Assembly: GCF_007197575.1 (NCBI RefSeq)
Contig: NZ_CP041616.1
Coordinates: 3,968,001 to 4,032,000 of the forward strand
Direction: 5' to 3'
From: Ornithinimicrobium ciconiae
GTDB lineage: Bacteria; Actinomycetota; Actinomycetes; Actinomycetales; Dermatophilaceae
Length of the DNA stretch: 64,000 nt
Shown here: piece by piece, positions 1 to 8,199 of the stretch
Layout: every line of letters starts with the position of its first letter
Numbering within the stretch: the stretch's first letter is position 1
Notes under the pieces: model-generated
Database searches by the model: none
Seen by the model: the letters and a program-made list of their open reading frames with translations, nothing else
Told to the model about the DNA's origin: nothing
Translations under genes and position numbers: made by a program

Positions 1-626
1 TGCCCGGACATCGCGCGGATGGCGGCCATGATCTCGTCGGTCGCCTCCCGCCGGGCCCGACCGGCCGGGACATCGTCGAAACGACCGGTGAAGTCGATCG
101 GTGTGCCGAACTCGACCCGGAACTTGACGACCTTGGGGAGACGCGACCCCACCGGCTGCAGCTTGTCCGTGCCGGTGAGCGCGACCGGCACCACAGGGCA
201 GCCGGCGGTCAGCGCCAGCCAGGCGACACCCGTGCGGCCGCGATAGAGCTGACCGTCCCGGGATCGGGTGCCCTCGGGATAGATCCCGAAGGCACCACCG
301 CCACGCAGGTGCTCCAGAGCAAGGTCAAGAGAGGTCTGGGCGGCGCGCGGATCGTCCCGGTCGACCGGGATGCTGCCGATGGCGGTGAAGAAGTTGCGGC
401 TGACCACCCCCCTGACCCCGGTGCCTGTCCAGTAGTCGTCCTTGGCCAGGAACGAGACCTGCCGCGGAGCGGTCAGCGGGATCACGAGGCTGTCGGCGAA
501 CGACAGGTGGTTGCTGGCCAGGATGACCCCGCCCTCTGCGGGAACGTTCTCGGTCCCGATGACATCTGGTCGATAGATCGCCAGCGCAGTCGGTCGGACC
601 ACGACACGCAACGCGCGATAGAGCAT
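1..626 (-). CDS. plsC: 1-acyl-sn-glycerol-3-phosphate acyltransferase, 3' end outside window
   Basis: Membrane-associated acyltransferase that makes phosphatidic acid from lysophosphatidic acid in phospholipid synthesis. About 208 residues are visible and the reading frame stays open to the window edge, so the C-terminus is missing. The catalytic H-x4-D motif is present as NHLSFAD (His about residue 40, Asp 45) and the substrate-binding motif as YPEGTR near residue 115. The ATG at 624-626 is preceded about 8 bases upstream by a perfect AGGAGG ribosome site, which fixes the start. It lies 33 bp downstream of the dnaX tail on the same strand. Family assignment is firm; the choice of acyl donor and acceptor is inferred from the family. 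Confidence 0.9.
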   Translation of the reverse strand, partial: MLYRALRVVVRPTALAIYRPDVIGTENVPAEGGVILASNHLSFADSLVIPLTAPRQVSFLAKDDYWTGTGVRGVVSRNFFTAIGSIPVDRDDPRAAQTSLDLALEHLRGGGAFGIYPEGTRSRDGQLYRGRTGVAWLALTAGCPVVPVALTGTDKLQPVGSRLPKVVKFRVEFGTPIDFTGRFDDVPAGRARREATDEIMAAIRAMSG

Positions 627-659
627 GCACAACCTCCTGCGGTGCGGGCGACCCAGGGG

Positions 660-1166
660 TCAGTGAGTCGGGTCGTCGTCGATAGAGATCACGGTACCGC
701 CGAGGACGCTCTCGATCACGGGCAGGCCCACGGCGCCGGAACTCTCCAGGTCCTCGTCGTCCTCGCGGGGGAGGTCACCGCCGGGGGCTGACGCGGGCTG
801 CTGCTCCTCCCCGCCGGACTGCGTAGGCCGTGCGGCCGGGGACGACTCCCCTGCACCGCCGATCCCTCGCCCGGTGCCACCGTGAGACCTCCCTCCCGCG
901 GTGGGATCCGGCCGCCCCGAGACGGAGTCCTGAGGTGGCTCCGCCACGTGCGCGACGGGCGGGGTCGCCGGGTGCTGGGGTGTCTGCGAGGCCTGGGGTG
1001 TCTGCGAGGCCTGGGACGCCTGCGGCGGCTCGGTCGCCCAGGCCGGTGGCGCCTCACGGGCAGACTGGGCCCACTCCTGAGCCGGCGGTGCGCCGCCGCT
1101 CGGGCCCGGACTGCGCGGCGGCCGGGCACTCACGCCCAGTTGCTCCGCGGCGCTCGGGCCGGGGGA
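660..1166 (-). pseudogene. dnaX: C-terminal tail of DnaX in the -1 frame
   Basis: This frame is open from 1166 to the stop at 660 and overlaps the end of the main dnaX frame by 37 bases. It is rich in Pro, Gln, Ala and Ser. It ends with an acidic stretch followed by SSGAVGLPVIESVLGGTVI, which resembles the usual end of actinobacterial DnaX proteins. It could start independently at GTG 1133, which overlaps the dnaX stop as GTGA, but a separate protein with this composition is less likely than the missing tail of tau. A C5 run at 1161-1165 (coding strand) lies at the very start of the overlap. Adding one C there would give one continuous protein of about 790 residues. Confidence 0.7.
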
Positions 1167-3031
1167 TCAGCAACTGGACGGTCCCTGCCTCCCGCGACAG
1201 GGGGAGGCTCGGAGCCACCGGGTGCCGGCGGGCTCGGGGGTGGTGTCCCACCCGCTGGGAAGGTGCCGCCACCACCCGGGGCCGCAGTGCCCTCCACCCG
1301 GGCGTCGAGTCCGATCGCCTCGATGAGACCCTGGCGCACGACCTCGGCGTGCACACCCTGGTTGAAGGCGCCGGCCAGCCCTTCGCTGCTCAGCCCGAGC
1401 AGGACCCTGGTGCCGTCATAGTCCAGGACGGTGCTGTTGACCGAGACCAGGGTCCAGGTCACCCTGCGGATCTCCTTGACCTTGTCGAGCACCTCGGGCC
1501 ACGAGCGGCGGACCGCATCCGTGTCGAGCGACCCAGGGGTGCCACCGGACGCAGGGCCGGGCGCCGGGGCCTGAGGGGCGGGCGGCCGGGACTGTGGGCC
1601 AGGCGCCTGGGCGTAACTGGCTGGCGGGGTCGTGGGGGTCGCGCCCTGCGTTGGTGCTTCGGCTGGCGTCGGTGCTGCGGCCACTGGCTCGGGGGAAACC
1701 GGCTGGCGAGAAACCGGCCTAGCCGTAACCGGCTGGCGGGCAGCCGGCTGAGAAGCAACAGGCTCGGGGGCAACGGGCTCAGAAGCAACAGGCTCAGAAG
1801 CAACCCGCTCGGAGGCGGGTCGCAACTGAGCCGACGGAACAGGCTGTGGTGTTGCCAGCTCAGGCTGGGGACCCGCTGCGAGGCGACGCTCGATGCGGTC
1901 CAGCCTGGCGGCATATCCCTCCTCCCCCGCGGCAGCGGGAAGCAGCAGCCGGGCGCAGATGAGCTCCAGGTGCAGCCGGTAGGAGACCGCGCCGGTCATC
2001 TCCGACAGCCCCTTGGCGATGACGTCGGCGCAGCGCGTCAGGGTCCCGGGGCCGGAGACGGAGGCCTGCTGGCGCAGCCGCTCGACCTGGTCCTCGGGCA
2101 TGCCCCGCAGCAGCCCGCCCGCGCGCTCCCCGACCGCGGCGATGACGATGAGATCGCGATAGCGCTCCAGCAGGTCCTCCACGAACCGGCGCGGATCGTG
2201 GCCAGACTCCATGACCCGGTCGACCTGGCGAAAGACCGCGGCGGCATCCTGCGCACCCACGGCATCGACCACCGAGTCGAGCAGCTCGACGTCGGTGAAC
2301 CCGAGCAGTGCGGCAGCGCGCTCATAGGTGACCCCACCCTCGCCGGCACCGGCGATCAGCTGGTCCAGGACCGAGAGCGAGTCACGCACCGAGCCACCCC
2401 CGGCGCGGGTGACGAAGGAGAGCACCCCCGGCTCCAGGCTCACGCCCTCGGCGTCGCTCAGCTGCTCCAGATAGCCGGTGAGCCGCTGCGGAGGGACCAG
2501 GTGGAACGGGTAGTGGTGGGTGCGGGAACGGATCGTGGACAGCACCTTGTCGGGCTCGGTCGTGGCGAAGATGAACTTCACGTGCTCCGGAGGCTCCTCC
2601 ACCACCTTGAGCAGGGCGTTGAAGCCGTGCGAGGTCACCATGTGCGCCTCGTCGATGATGTAGACCTTGTAACGCGACTGTGCCGGACCGAAGGCTGCCC
2701 GCTCGCGCAGGTCACGGGCGTCATCGACGCCACCGTGACTGGCCGCATCGATCTCGATCACGTCGACCGCGCCAGGACCACCACGGGCGAGGGCCACGCA
2801 CGACTCGCAGGTCCCGCACGGCTCAGGTGTCGGCCCCTGCTCACAGTTGAGACAGCGCGCCAGGATGCGGGCACTGGTGGTCTTGCCACAGCCGCGCGGT
2901 CCGCTGAAGAGGTAGGCGTGGTTGACCCGTCCCGACCGCAGCGCCTGCATCAGCGGCTCGGTGACATGCTCCTGCCCGATGACGTCGGCGAAGGTCTCCG
3001 GTCGATAGCGGCGATACAGCGCGGTGCTCAC
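1130..3031 (-). CDS. dnaX: DNA polymerase III gamma/tau subunit (N-terminal 633 residues in this frame)
   Basis: Clamp-loader ATPase of the replicative polymerase. The first residues read MSTALYRRYRPETFADVIGQ. Walker A GPRGCGKT is at residues 44-51, the zinc-binding cysteines are C63, C72, C75 and C78, and the Walker B/DEAx motif is YIIDEAH. The clamp-loader lid and collar regions follow, then a long Pro/Ala-rich linker with V-A-S-E-P-style repeats around residues 390-470. The frame stops at 1130 inside the linker, without the conserved actinobacterial C-terminal tail, which lies in the next frame (660-1166). The start is GTG at 3031, with a -10-like TAGGGT six bases upstream. A 54-bp gap separates it from helR upstream. 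Confidence 0.9.
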   Translation of the reverse strand: MSTALYRRYRPETFADVIGQEHVTEPLMQALRSGRVNHAYLFSGPRGCGKTTSARILARCLNCEQGPTPEPCGTCESCVALARGGPGAVDVIEIDAASHGGVDDARDLRERAAFGPAQSRYKVYIIDEAHMVTSHGFNALLKVVEEPPEHVKFIFATTEPDKVLSTIRSRTHHYPFHLVPPQRLTGYLEQLSDAEGVSLEPGVLSFVTRAGGGSVRDSLSVLDQLIAGAGEGGVTYERAAALLGFTDVELLDSVVDAVGAQDAAAVFRQVDRVMESGHDPRRFVEDLLERYRDLIVIAAVGERAGGLLRGMPEDQVERLRQQASVSGPGTLTRCADVIAKGLSEMTGAVSYRLHLELICARLLLPAAAGEEGYAARLDRIERRLAAGPQPELATPQPVPSAQLRPASERVASEPVASEPVAPEPVASQPAARQPVTARPVSRQPVSPEPVAAAPTPAEAPTQGATPTTPPASYAQAPGPQSRPPAPQAPAPGPASGGTPGSLDTDAVRRSWPEVLDKVKEIRRVTWTLVSVNSTVLDYDGTRVLLGLSSEGLAGAFNQGVHAEVVRQGLIEAIGLDARVEGTAAPGGGGTFPAGGTPPPSPPAPGGSEPPPVAGGRDRPVADPPARAPRSNWA

Positions 3032-3063
3032 GCAGTGACCCTAACGGCCCGGACCGTCACTGC
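3032..3063. other. Stem-loop between helR and dnaX
   Basis: Perfect 8-bp arms GCAGTGAC (3032-3039) and GTCACTGC (3056-3063) flank a 16-base loop in the 54-bp gap between the helR stop and the dnaX GTG. The likely -10 and the purine-rich stretch before dnaX lie within it, so it may influence dnaX expression. There is no T-run, so it is not a clear terminator. Confidence 0.4.
3038..3043 (-). promoter_or_regulatory. Putative -10 box for leaderless dnaX transcript
   Basis: TAGGGT on the minus strand, six bases before the dnaX GTG. The same TAGNNT-N6-8-start arrangement is seen at six other genes in the window. Confidence 0.4.
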
Positions 3064-3085
3064 CCGCGGCTCCTCCACAGGTCAG

Positions 3086-5341
3086 TCACCGGACCTGCAG
3101 CACAGTCATCCGGTGCGCGGCACGGGTGAGCACGACATACAGCACGCGGGGGCCACCCGGGGACTCCGCGATAATCTCGTCCGGATCGACCACCACGGTG
3201 GCGTCCCACTCCAGGCCCTTGGAGGACAGCGGGTCGATCAGGGCGACCCGGCCGTCGTGGCGGCCCACCACCCTGGACAGCTCGGGCTGCCACTTGCGCG
3301 GAGCGATCACGGCCACCGAGCCCGCGACCTGATCGGACAGGCCCGCCAGTGCCTCGGCAACGGCGCCCGAGATGGCCTCGGCGTCAGCGTCGACGGTGAT
3401 CTCCACCGGATCGACCCCGGTCTCGCGCACCGCTTCCGGGATGTCGGCATCCGGGACATACCTGCGGATCAGGCGCTCGGCATACTCAAAGATCTCCCGC
3501 GCGTTGCGGTAGTTGGTCTGCATGTGGAAGCCGCGTCGCACCGTGCTGCCGAAGGCCTCCTCACGGGCGGTCAGCGACTCCTCCGGGTCGGGCCAGGAGC
3601 TCTGCGCGGCATCGCCGACGACGGTCCAGGACGCCCAGCGCCCCCGGCGGCCCAGCATCCGCCACTGCATCGGTGACAGGTCCTGCGCCTCGTCGACGAG
3701 CACGTGCGCGTAGTCGTCGGCCGCGGTGACCCGACCGGCCATCAGCCGCTCCTGGGGATCGTGCGAGATGCGCTCTCCCGACCCGTCAGAGACCGCGAGG
3801 GAGACCGGCTCGTCGCCGTCCACCCCCACCCGCAGCGCGGACGTGCCGTACTGCGCGGCGTTGTCCAGCTCCTCGATCTCATAGAAGCCCCGCTCCTCCG
3901 AGGGCAGGTCGACCATCTGTCCCAGCTTGGCGGCCAGCTCGTCGACGAGGGCGACGTCGGCGACGCTCCAGGTGCCGGTGTGCAGGGCTGTGCGCAGCGA
4001 CGCCGACAGGGTCTCAGCCGCTGCCTCGTGCTCGCCGTCGAAGGCGCTGCCGACCACCCGCGCGGCGAACTGCGGCTCGGCCAGCCACAGCAGCACCTCG
4101 CGGGGGTCGACCGGACGCCACCACTGGCGCGCGAACGTCTCGACATCGGTGGAGTCGATGAACTTGTCCAGGAACTGCTCGCGGTCACCCTCGCGGACCG
4201 AGGCCCAGGCGGCCTCGGCCAGCTCCCGGACCGCGACATCGAAGGAGTTGTTGCGCTGGTGGTGGCGCAGCACGGTCCGACGCACGCGATTCAGATCGGC
4301 CGCCTCGAGACGGATCGCCTGTCCGGCCACGAACACCCGGAGCAGGTCCGGGGCGTCGGGGATCGGCTCGCGCACGAGCCGGTTGAGCACCTGCCGCATC
4401 CGCAGCCCGCCCTTGACCGCGGCGGTCTCCGGGGAGTCCACCCGGGTGGCCGTGATGCCCCCGACCAGATCGCCCATCGAGCGCAGGACCACCGAGTCCT
4501 CGCCCAGCCCGGGCAGGACCCGCTCGATGTATGCCGTGTAGGCGGCGGAGGGCCCGACGACCAGGACACCACCGGACTCGAAGCGACGGCGGTCGGAGTA
4601 GAGCAGGTAGGCGGCGCGGTGCAGCGCCACCACCGTCTTGCCGGTGCCGGGACCGCCCGTGATCTCGGTGACCCCGCGCACGTCCGCCCGGATGGCCTCA
4701 TCCTGGTGCTGCTGGATGGTGGCGACGATGTCCCGCATCCGCTGCCCACGCGTGCGGGACAGGGCCGCGATCAGGGCACCGTCGCCGACCACGACGAGAT
4801 CCGGCGGCGGATCGGCGACCATCAGGTCGTCCTCGATCCCGACCACCAGTTCGCTCTGCGAGCGCAGCACCCGGCGACGCACCACGCCATGGGGCTCGAC
4901 GGGCGTGGCCCGATAGAACGGCGCCGCGGCCGGCGCGCGCCAGTCGATCACCAGCGGGTCGTACTCGTCGTCACGGACCCCGAGCCGGCCGATATACCGG
5001 ATCTCGCGGTCAGCCTGCTCGCCGGTGTCGGCGTGGTCCAGGTCGAGTCGCCCGAAGACCAGGCCCTCATGCTGGTTCTGCAGGGAGGCGGTGCGCCGGG
5101 ACGCCGAATAGACCAGGGCATCGCGCTCGAACAGACCGGCGAGCTCCTCCTCCCGGGGGTCGCCAGTGCCACGACGGTCGGTCTGTCCCCGCGACATGCC
5201 CTCGGCATGCACCAGCTGGGCACGGTCGACGGCCTTGGCCAGCTCGGTGTAGACCCGGTCGACGTGCGCCTGCTCGACGGCGATCTCACGTGCGACAACG
5301 TCCTCGGTGGCTTCGCTCACCTGTGGTTCCATCCCCTCCAC
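3086..5341 (-). CDS. helR: HelR/HelD-type RNA polymerase recycling ATPase
   Basis: UvrD/Rep-like superfamily 1 ATPase of 751 residues. HelD/HelR proteins bind RNA polymerase and release it from stalled or drug-bound complexes; actinobacterial HelR contributes to rifampicin tolerance (family knowledge). An N-terminal helical region (residues 1-80), predicted to be the arm inserted into the polymerase secondary channel, is followed by Walker A GGPGTGKT at about residues 229-236. The DEAQ box is VDEAQDLSPMQW near residue 550, and a C-terminal helicase-like motif SSKGLEWDA lies near 700. The start is ATG 5341; ATG 5332 is an alternative. An upstream TAGGCT (around 5383-5388) could be its -10. I could not recognise a rifampicin-associated element upstream. 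Confidence 0.85.
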   Translation of the reverse strand: MEGMEPQVSEATEDVVAREIAVEQAHVDRVYTELAKAVDRAQLVHAEGMSRGQTDRRGTGDPREEELAGLFERDALVYSASRRTASLQNQHEGLVFGRLDLDHADTGEQADREIRYIGRLGVRDDEYDPLVIDWRAPAAAPFYRATPVEPHGVVRRRVLRSQSELVVGIEDDLMVADPPPDLVVVGDGALIAALSRTRGQRMRDIVATIQQHQDEAIRADVRGVTEITGGPGTGKTVVALHRAAYLLYSDRRRFESGGVLVVGPSAAYTAYIERVLPGLGEDSVVLRSMGDLVGGITATRVDSPETAAVKGGLRMRQVLNRLVREPIPDAPDLLRVFVAGQAIRLEAADLNRVRRTVLRHHQRNNSFDVAVRELAEAAWASVREGDREQFLDKFIDSTDVETFARQWWRPVDPREVLLWLAEPQFAARVVGSAFDGEHEAAAETLSASLRTALHTGTWSVADVALVDELAAKLGQMVDLPSEERGFYEIEELDNAAQYGTSALRVGVDGDEPVSLAVSDGSGERISHDPQERLMAGRVTAADDYAHVLVDEAQDLSPMQWRMLGRRGRWASWTVVGDAAQSSWPDPEESLTAREEAFGSTVRRGFHMQTNYRNAREIFEYAERLIRRYVPDADIPEAVRETGVDPVEITVDADAEAISGAVAEALAGLSDQVAGSVAVIAPRKWQPELSRVVGRHDGRVALIDPLSSKGLEWDATVVVDPDEIIAESPGGPRVLYVVLTRAAHRMTVLQVR

Positions 5342-5467
5342 CCGACGGCGTGGTCACGGGTTGTTCTCCGTCTTGGGTCGAACAAGCCTACCCGCCTCCT
5401 GCACTGGTCCCGGCCTCGGGCTGGGCGCTCACTGCACGCGCGAGTCCTGGCCCACGGAGGGCGGCGA

Positions 5468-6463
5468 CTAGATCCAACCGCGCCGGGCGGCCTGCACCCC
5501 GGCCTGGAACCGGGTCGCTGCCGCGAGGGTGCGCATCAAGGCAGCGACCCGACGCTCCACGGTCCGCGTGGACACCCCGATCTGCCGGGCGATCTGCTGG
5601 TCCGTCGCGCCGGTGGCCAGCAGGTTGAGGATGCGCCGGTCCCGTGTCTCCAGCGGCGGCTCGTCGGTCGCTCCCTCGGCGCGCGCACGGGTCGGCCCCA
5701 ACGGGGTGGCGAGCTCAAAGGCGATCTCGAACAGCGCCGAGAGCGCCCTGGTGGGGTTGCGTCGCCGGACGACGAAGGAGCCGTCGGCGCTCGGGTCGTG
5801 CCGAGACAGGTCGACCAGGGCAGCGGCGTCATCGACGATGAGCCCGCTGAACGGCAGCCCGTCGGCGACGACCACCCGCTGCCCGGCATTGACCAGCGCC
5901 TCCAACCGGCTCAGGACGCCGTCGTGAGCAAAGAGTGAGACGTCGACGATGAGCCTGACGTCCGAGGAGGTCACGGCGGCCGGGGAGACCGGTCGGCTCT
6001 CCTCGAGCAACAGTCGCAGCGCGGCCGGCGACTCGTCCAGGAAACCCCTGATGCGGTGCTCGGCGGTGGCCGCCAGGGAGTATGCCGCCAGGACCACCTG
6101 GTCGACCGACCCCAACATCTCCACCCCTCGGAGGTCCGGCTCCGCGCTGTCACTGCGCGAAGCCCGCCAGAGCGCGCTGAGCTCGTCGGCGGTGCTGCGC
6201 ACAGACCGGGCCCGGGCCTCCAGTTCGGCCGCCCTCCGGGGCATGGCCGTCTCCGGCGGGACGATATTCCAGGTGCCCTCGCTCTGCCGGGTGATCAAGC
6301 CGCGCCCCTCCAAGAAGGTCGCGGCCCGGGTCACGTCGTCGGGGTGCAGGCCGGCCTCGACCAGCGCCCGCCGAGTGGGCTGCCCCAGACGCAGCATGGT
6401 CAGGTAGAGCGAGGACAGGAACTCCTCGTGCTGGGGGTCTGTGAGGTCGTCGAACCTGTCCAT
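5468..6463 (-). CDS. TrmB/LuxR-type transcriptional regulator
   Basis: A 331-residue regulator. The N-terminus resembles a TrmB-like winged helix (LRLGQPTRRALVEAGLHPDD and following). The middle looks like a sensor fold. The C-terminal about 60 residues form a LuxR-type helix-turn-helix ending in ATDQQIARQIGVSTRTVERR. The architecture matches the protein at 20243-21256 in length, order and C-terminal HTH, so the two are paralogues. Its ligand and targets are unknown. It is transcribed away from purD across a 394-bp gap that holds two inverted repeats and one 32-bp repeat array, the most likely place for its operator. Confidence 0.8.
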   Translation of the reverse strand: MDRFDDLTDPQHEEFLSSLYLTMLRLGQPTRRALVEAGLHPDDVTRAATFLEGRGLITRQSEGTWNIVPPETAMPRRAAELEARARSVRSTADELSALWRASRSDSAEPDLRGVEMLGSVDQVVLAAYSLAATAEHRIRGFLDESPAALRLLLEESRPVSPAAVTSSDVRLIVDVSLFAHDGVLSRLEALVNAGQRVVVADGLPFSGLIVDDAAALVDLSRHDPSADGSFVVRRRNPTRALSALFEIAFELATPLGPTRARAEGATDEPPLETRDRRILNLLATGATDQQIARQIGVSTRTVERRVAALMRTLAAATRFQAGVQAARRGWI

Positions 6464-6599
6464 GTGCCTCGCCGCCGATCAGCTGCCAGTGTCGGATTGC
6501 CGCCATTGACTATAAACCGCCACACCTGCGCGTGACATCTGTCAGATCTCGTGTCACAGTGGAGTCACCGGCCTAGCCGGAAGTGGGGATGTGCGCGTC

Positions 6600-6622
6600 G
6601 ACTGTTTCCCCCCGAGACAGTC
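6600..6622. other. Inverted repeat in luxR-purD gap
   Basis: GACTGTTTC (6600-6608) and GAGACAGTC (6614-6622) form a 9-bp stem with one G-T pair around a five-C loop. It lies in the gene-free stretch 6464-6857, which also contains the 16-bp inverted repeat and repeat array DR1; nothing else was recognised there apart from the purD -10. Confidence 0.5.
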
Positions 6623-6639
6623 AGACCCTGCTCCGCTGC

Positions 6640-6686
6640 GTGGTCCACCTGGGAGATGACCCCCCCCTGCCTCCCAGGTGGACCAC
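6640..6686. other. 16-bp perfect inverted repeat in luxR-purD gap
   Basis: GTGGTCCACCTGGGAG (6640-6655) and its exact complement CTCCCAGGTGGACCAC (6671-6686) flank a 15-base loop. There is no downstream T-tract, and the neighbouring genes diverge, so neither needs a terminator here. It could be an operator or a leader-RNA stem. Confidence 0.75.
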
Positions 6687-6702
6687 GGCTTTGTCTGGGC
6701 CA

Positions 6703-6759
6703 CCCATTTTTGGAGGGGTTTCGTCGGCCCGTCCCGCATTTTGGAGGGGTTTCGTCGGG
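6703..6759 (+). repeat. Repeat array DR1 (2 copies, 32-bp spacing)
   Basis: Two copies of CATTTT(T)GGAGGGGTTTCGT, with the CATTTT blocks at 6705 and 6737. Both share the middle GGAGG. The array lies between the regulator (minus) and purD (plus). It belongs to the seven-locus family described in the findings. Confidence 0.85.
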
Positions 6760-6845
6760 TGCCAACGGGCACATTCGAGGAGACTCGGGCCACCAGCCCC
6801 CCGACGATTTGTCCGGCCGAGGCCCGGCCAGACGTCCCGCTGGCT

Positions 6846-6851
6846 TAGTGT
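6846..6851 (+). promoter_or_regulatory. Putative -10 box for leaderless purD transcript
   Basis: TAGTGT six bases before the purD GTG. No ribosome-binding purine run lies between them, which fits a leaderless mRNA. Confidence 0.4.
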
Positions 6852-6857
6852 CGTCAC

Positions 6858-8135
6858 GTGAGGGTTCTCGTCATTGGCTCCGGCGCGCGCGAGCACGCCA
6901 TCGTCCGCTCCCTGGCCGCCGACCCGACCGTGGACGCCGTCCTGGCCGCGCCGGGCAACCCAGGCATCGATCTGGTGGCCCAGTGCCTGCCGGACTGTGG
7001 CCCGATCACCGACCCGGCCGCCATGTCGAAGCTCGCCGAGGACGTCGGCGCCGACCTTGTCATCGTGGGCCCAGAGGCTCCGCTCGTCGCCGGGGTCGCC
7101 GACGCGGTCCGGGCCCGTGGCATCACCTGCTTCGGCCCCAGCGCCGCGGCCGCCGCACTGGAGGGAAGCAAGGCCTTTGCCAAGGAGGTGATGGCCGCCG
7201 CCGGCGTGCCGACCGCCCTGGCTCACGTGTGCACCACCGAGGACGAGGTCATCGCCGCCCTCGACTCCACCGGCGCTCCGTATGTCGTCAAGGACGACGG
7301 TCTCGCCGCCGGCAAGGGGGTCGTGGTCACCGAGGACCACACCGAGGCCGTCGCCCACGCCCTCGCCTGCCTGGCCAAGCCCGACGGCCGGGTCGTGATC
7401 GAGGAGTTCCTTGACGGCCCGGAGATCTCGCTGTTCTGCATCAGCGACGGCACGGAGGTGCGGGCCTTGGTCCCGGCCCAGGACTTCAAACGGATCGGGG
7501 ACGGGGACACCGGACCCAACACCGGAGGCATGGGGGCCTACAGCCCTCTCCCGTGGGCACCGGAGGGGCTGGAGGAGGAGGTTCTCACCCGCATCGCCCA
7601 GCCGACGATCGACGAGATGCGTCGCCGCGGCACCCCGTTCGCCGGCGTCCTGTATGTCGGACTGGCCGTGACCGCACGCGGCCTGCGGGTCGTGGAGTTC
7701 AACGCCCGGTTCGGCGACCCGGAGACCCAGGTGGTGCTGGCCCGACTGCGCACCCCGCTCGGACAGCTGCTGGAGGCGGCCGCCACAGGTCACCTCGCGG
7801 AGCTGCCCGAGCTGTCCTGGCACGCTCAGGCAGCCGTCGCCGTGGTGGTCGCGTGCGAGGGCTACCCACACGCCCCCGTGACCGGCGCGGCCATCGCCGG
7901 CCTGGCGGAGTGCGGCGCCCTTGAACACGTGCAGGTGCTGCACGCCGGGACCGCCGCCTCACCCGAGGGCGTGATCGCCGCCGGCGGGCGGGTGCTCTCG
8001 GTCGTCGGCACCGGCCCCGACCTGGTCAGCGCCCGGGGCCACGCCTACGCCGGGGTGGCAGCGATCCACCTGGTCGGCGGGCAGCACCGCACGGACATCG
8101 CCCAGCGCGCCGCCGAGGGAGCCGTCCTGGGATGA
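6858..8135 (+). CDS. purD: Phosphoribosylamine-glycine ligase
   Basis: Second step of IMP synthesis: ATP-dependent joining of glycine to phosphoribosylamine to give GAR. Its 425 residues match the family length. The N-terminus MRVLVIGSGAREHAIV and the ATP-grasp signature GPNTGGMGAYSP near residue 218 are clear. The start is GTG 6858, preceded by TAGTGT at six bases and no Shine-Dalgarno sequence, suggesting leaderless expression. It is first in a plus-strand purD-purC-purL run. The 64-bp gap to purC is filled by repeat array DR2. Confidence 0.95.
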   Translation: MRVLVIGSGAREHAIVRSLAADPTVDAVLAAPGNPGIDLVAQCLPDCGPITDPAAMSKLAEDVGADLVIVGPEAPLVAGVADAVRARGITCFGPSAAAAALEGSKAFAKEVMAAAGVPTALAHVCTTEDEVIAALDSTGAPYVVKDDGLAAGKGVVVTEDHTEAVAHALACLAKPDGRVVIEEFLDGPEISLFCISDGTEVRALVPAQDFKRIGDGDTGPNTGGMGAYSPLPWAPEGLEEEVLTRIAQPTIDEMRRRGTPFAGVLYVGLAVTARGLRVVEFNARFGDPETQVVLARLRTPLGQLLEAAATGHLAELPELSWHAQAAVAVVVACEGYPHAPVTGAAIAGLAECGALEHVQVLHAGTAASPEGVIAAGGRVLSVVGTGPDLVSARGHAYAGVAAIHLVGGQHRTDIAQRAAEGAVLG

Positions 8136-8136
8136 A

Positions 8137-8193
8137 TCAACAAAACCATTCAGAAAATGCGGGAACCGGCAGCAAAACCACTCGGAAAATGGT
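8137..8193 (-). repeat. Repeat array DR2 (2 copies, 32-bp spacing)
   Basis: Read on the plus strand: ACAAAACCATTCAGAAAATG, then GCAAAACCACTCGGAAAATG, with the AAAATG blocks at 8154 and 8186. It starts right after the purD stop and ends seven bases before the purC GTG, so it forms the entire intergenic spacer. Confidence 0.85.
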
Positions 8194-8199
8194 GAGGCA

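Noticed and set aside
1690..1810. Repeated AACCGGCT and AAGCAACAGGCTC blocks as a separate repeat element.
   Set aside because: They are in frame and encode the V-A-S-E-P/R-Q-P-style repeats of the DnaX linker.
3032..3085. An SRP RNA gene beside dnaX, as in some actinobacteria.
   Set aside because: The dnaX-helR gap is only 54 bp, too short.
830..3676. Very long open frames on the plus strand opposite dnaX, and similar ones opposite helR, purL, clpB and dnaK.
   Set aside because: They are GC-rich shadow frames with Arg/Gly/Pro/His-heavy composition and no domain signal; the opposite-strand genes are clear.
5342..5467. A rifampicin-associated element upstream of helR.
   Set aside because: No clear inverted repeat of the expected form was recognised in this stretch.
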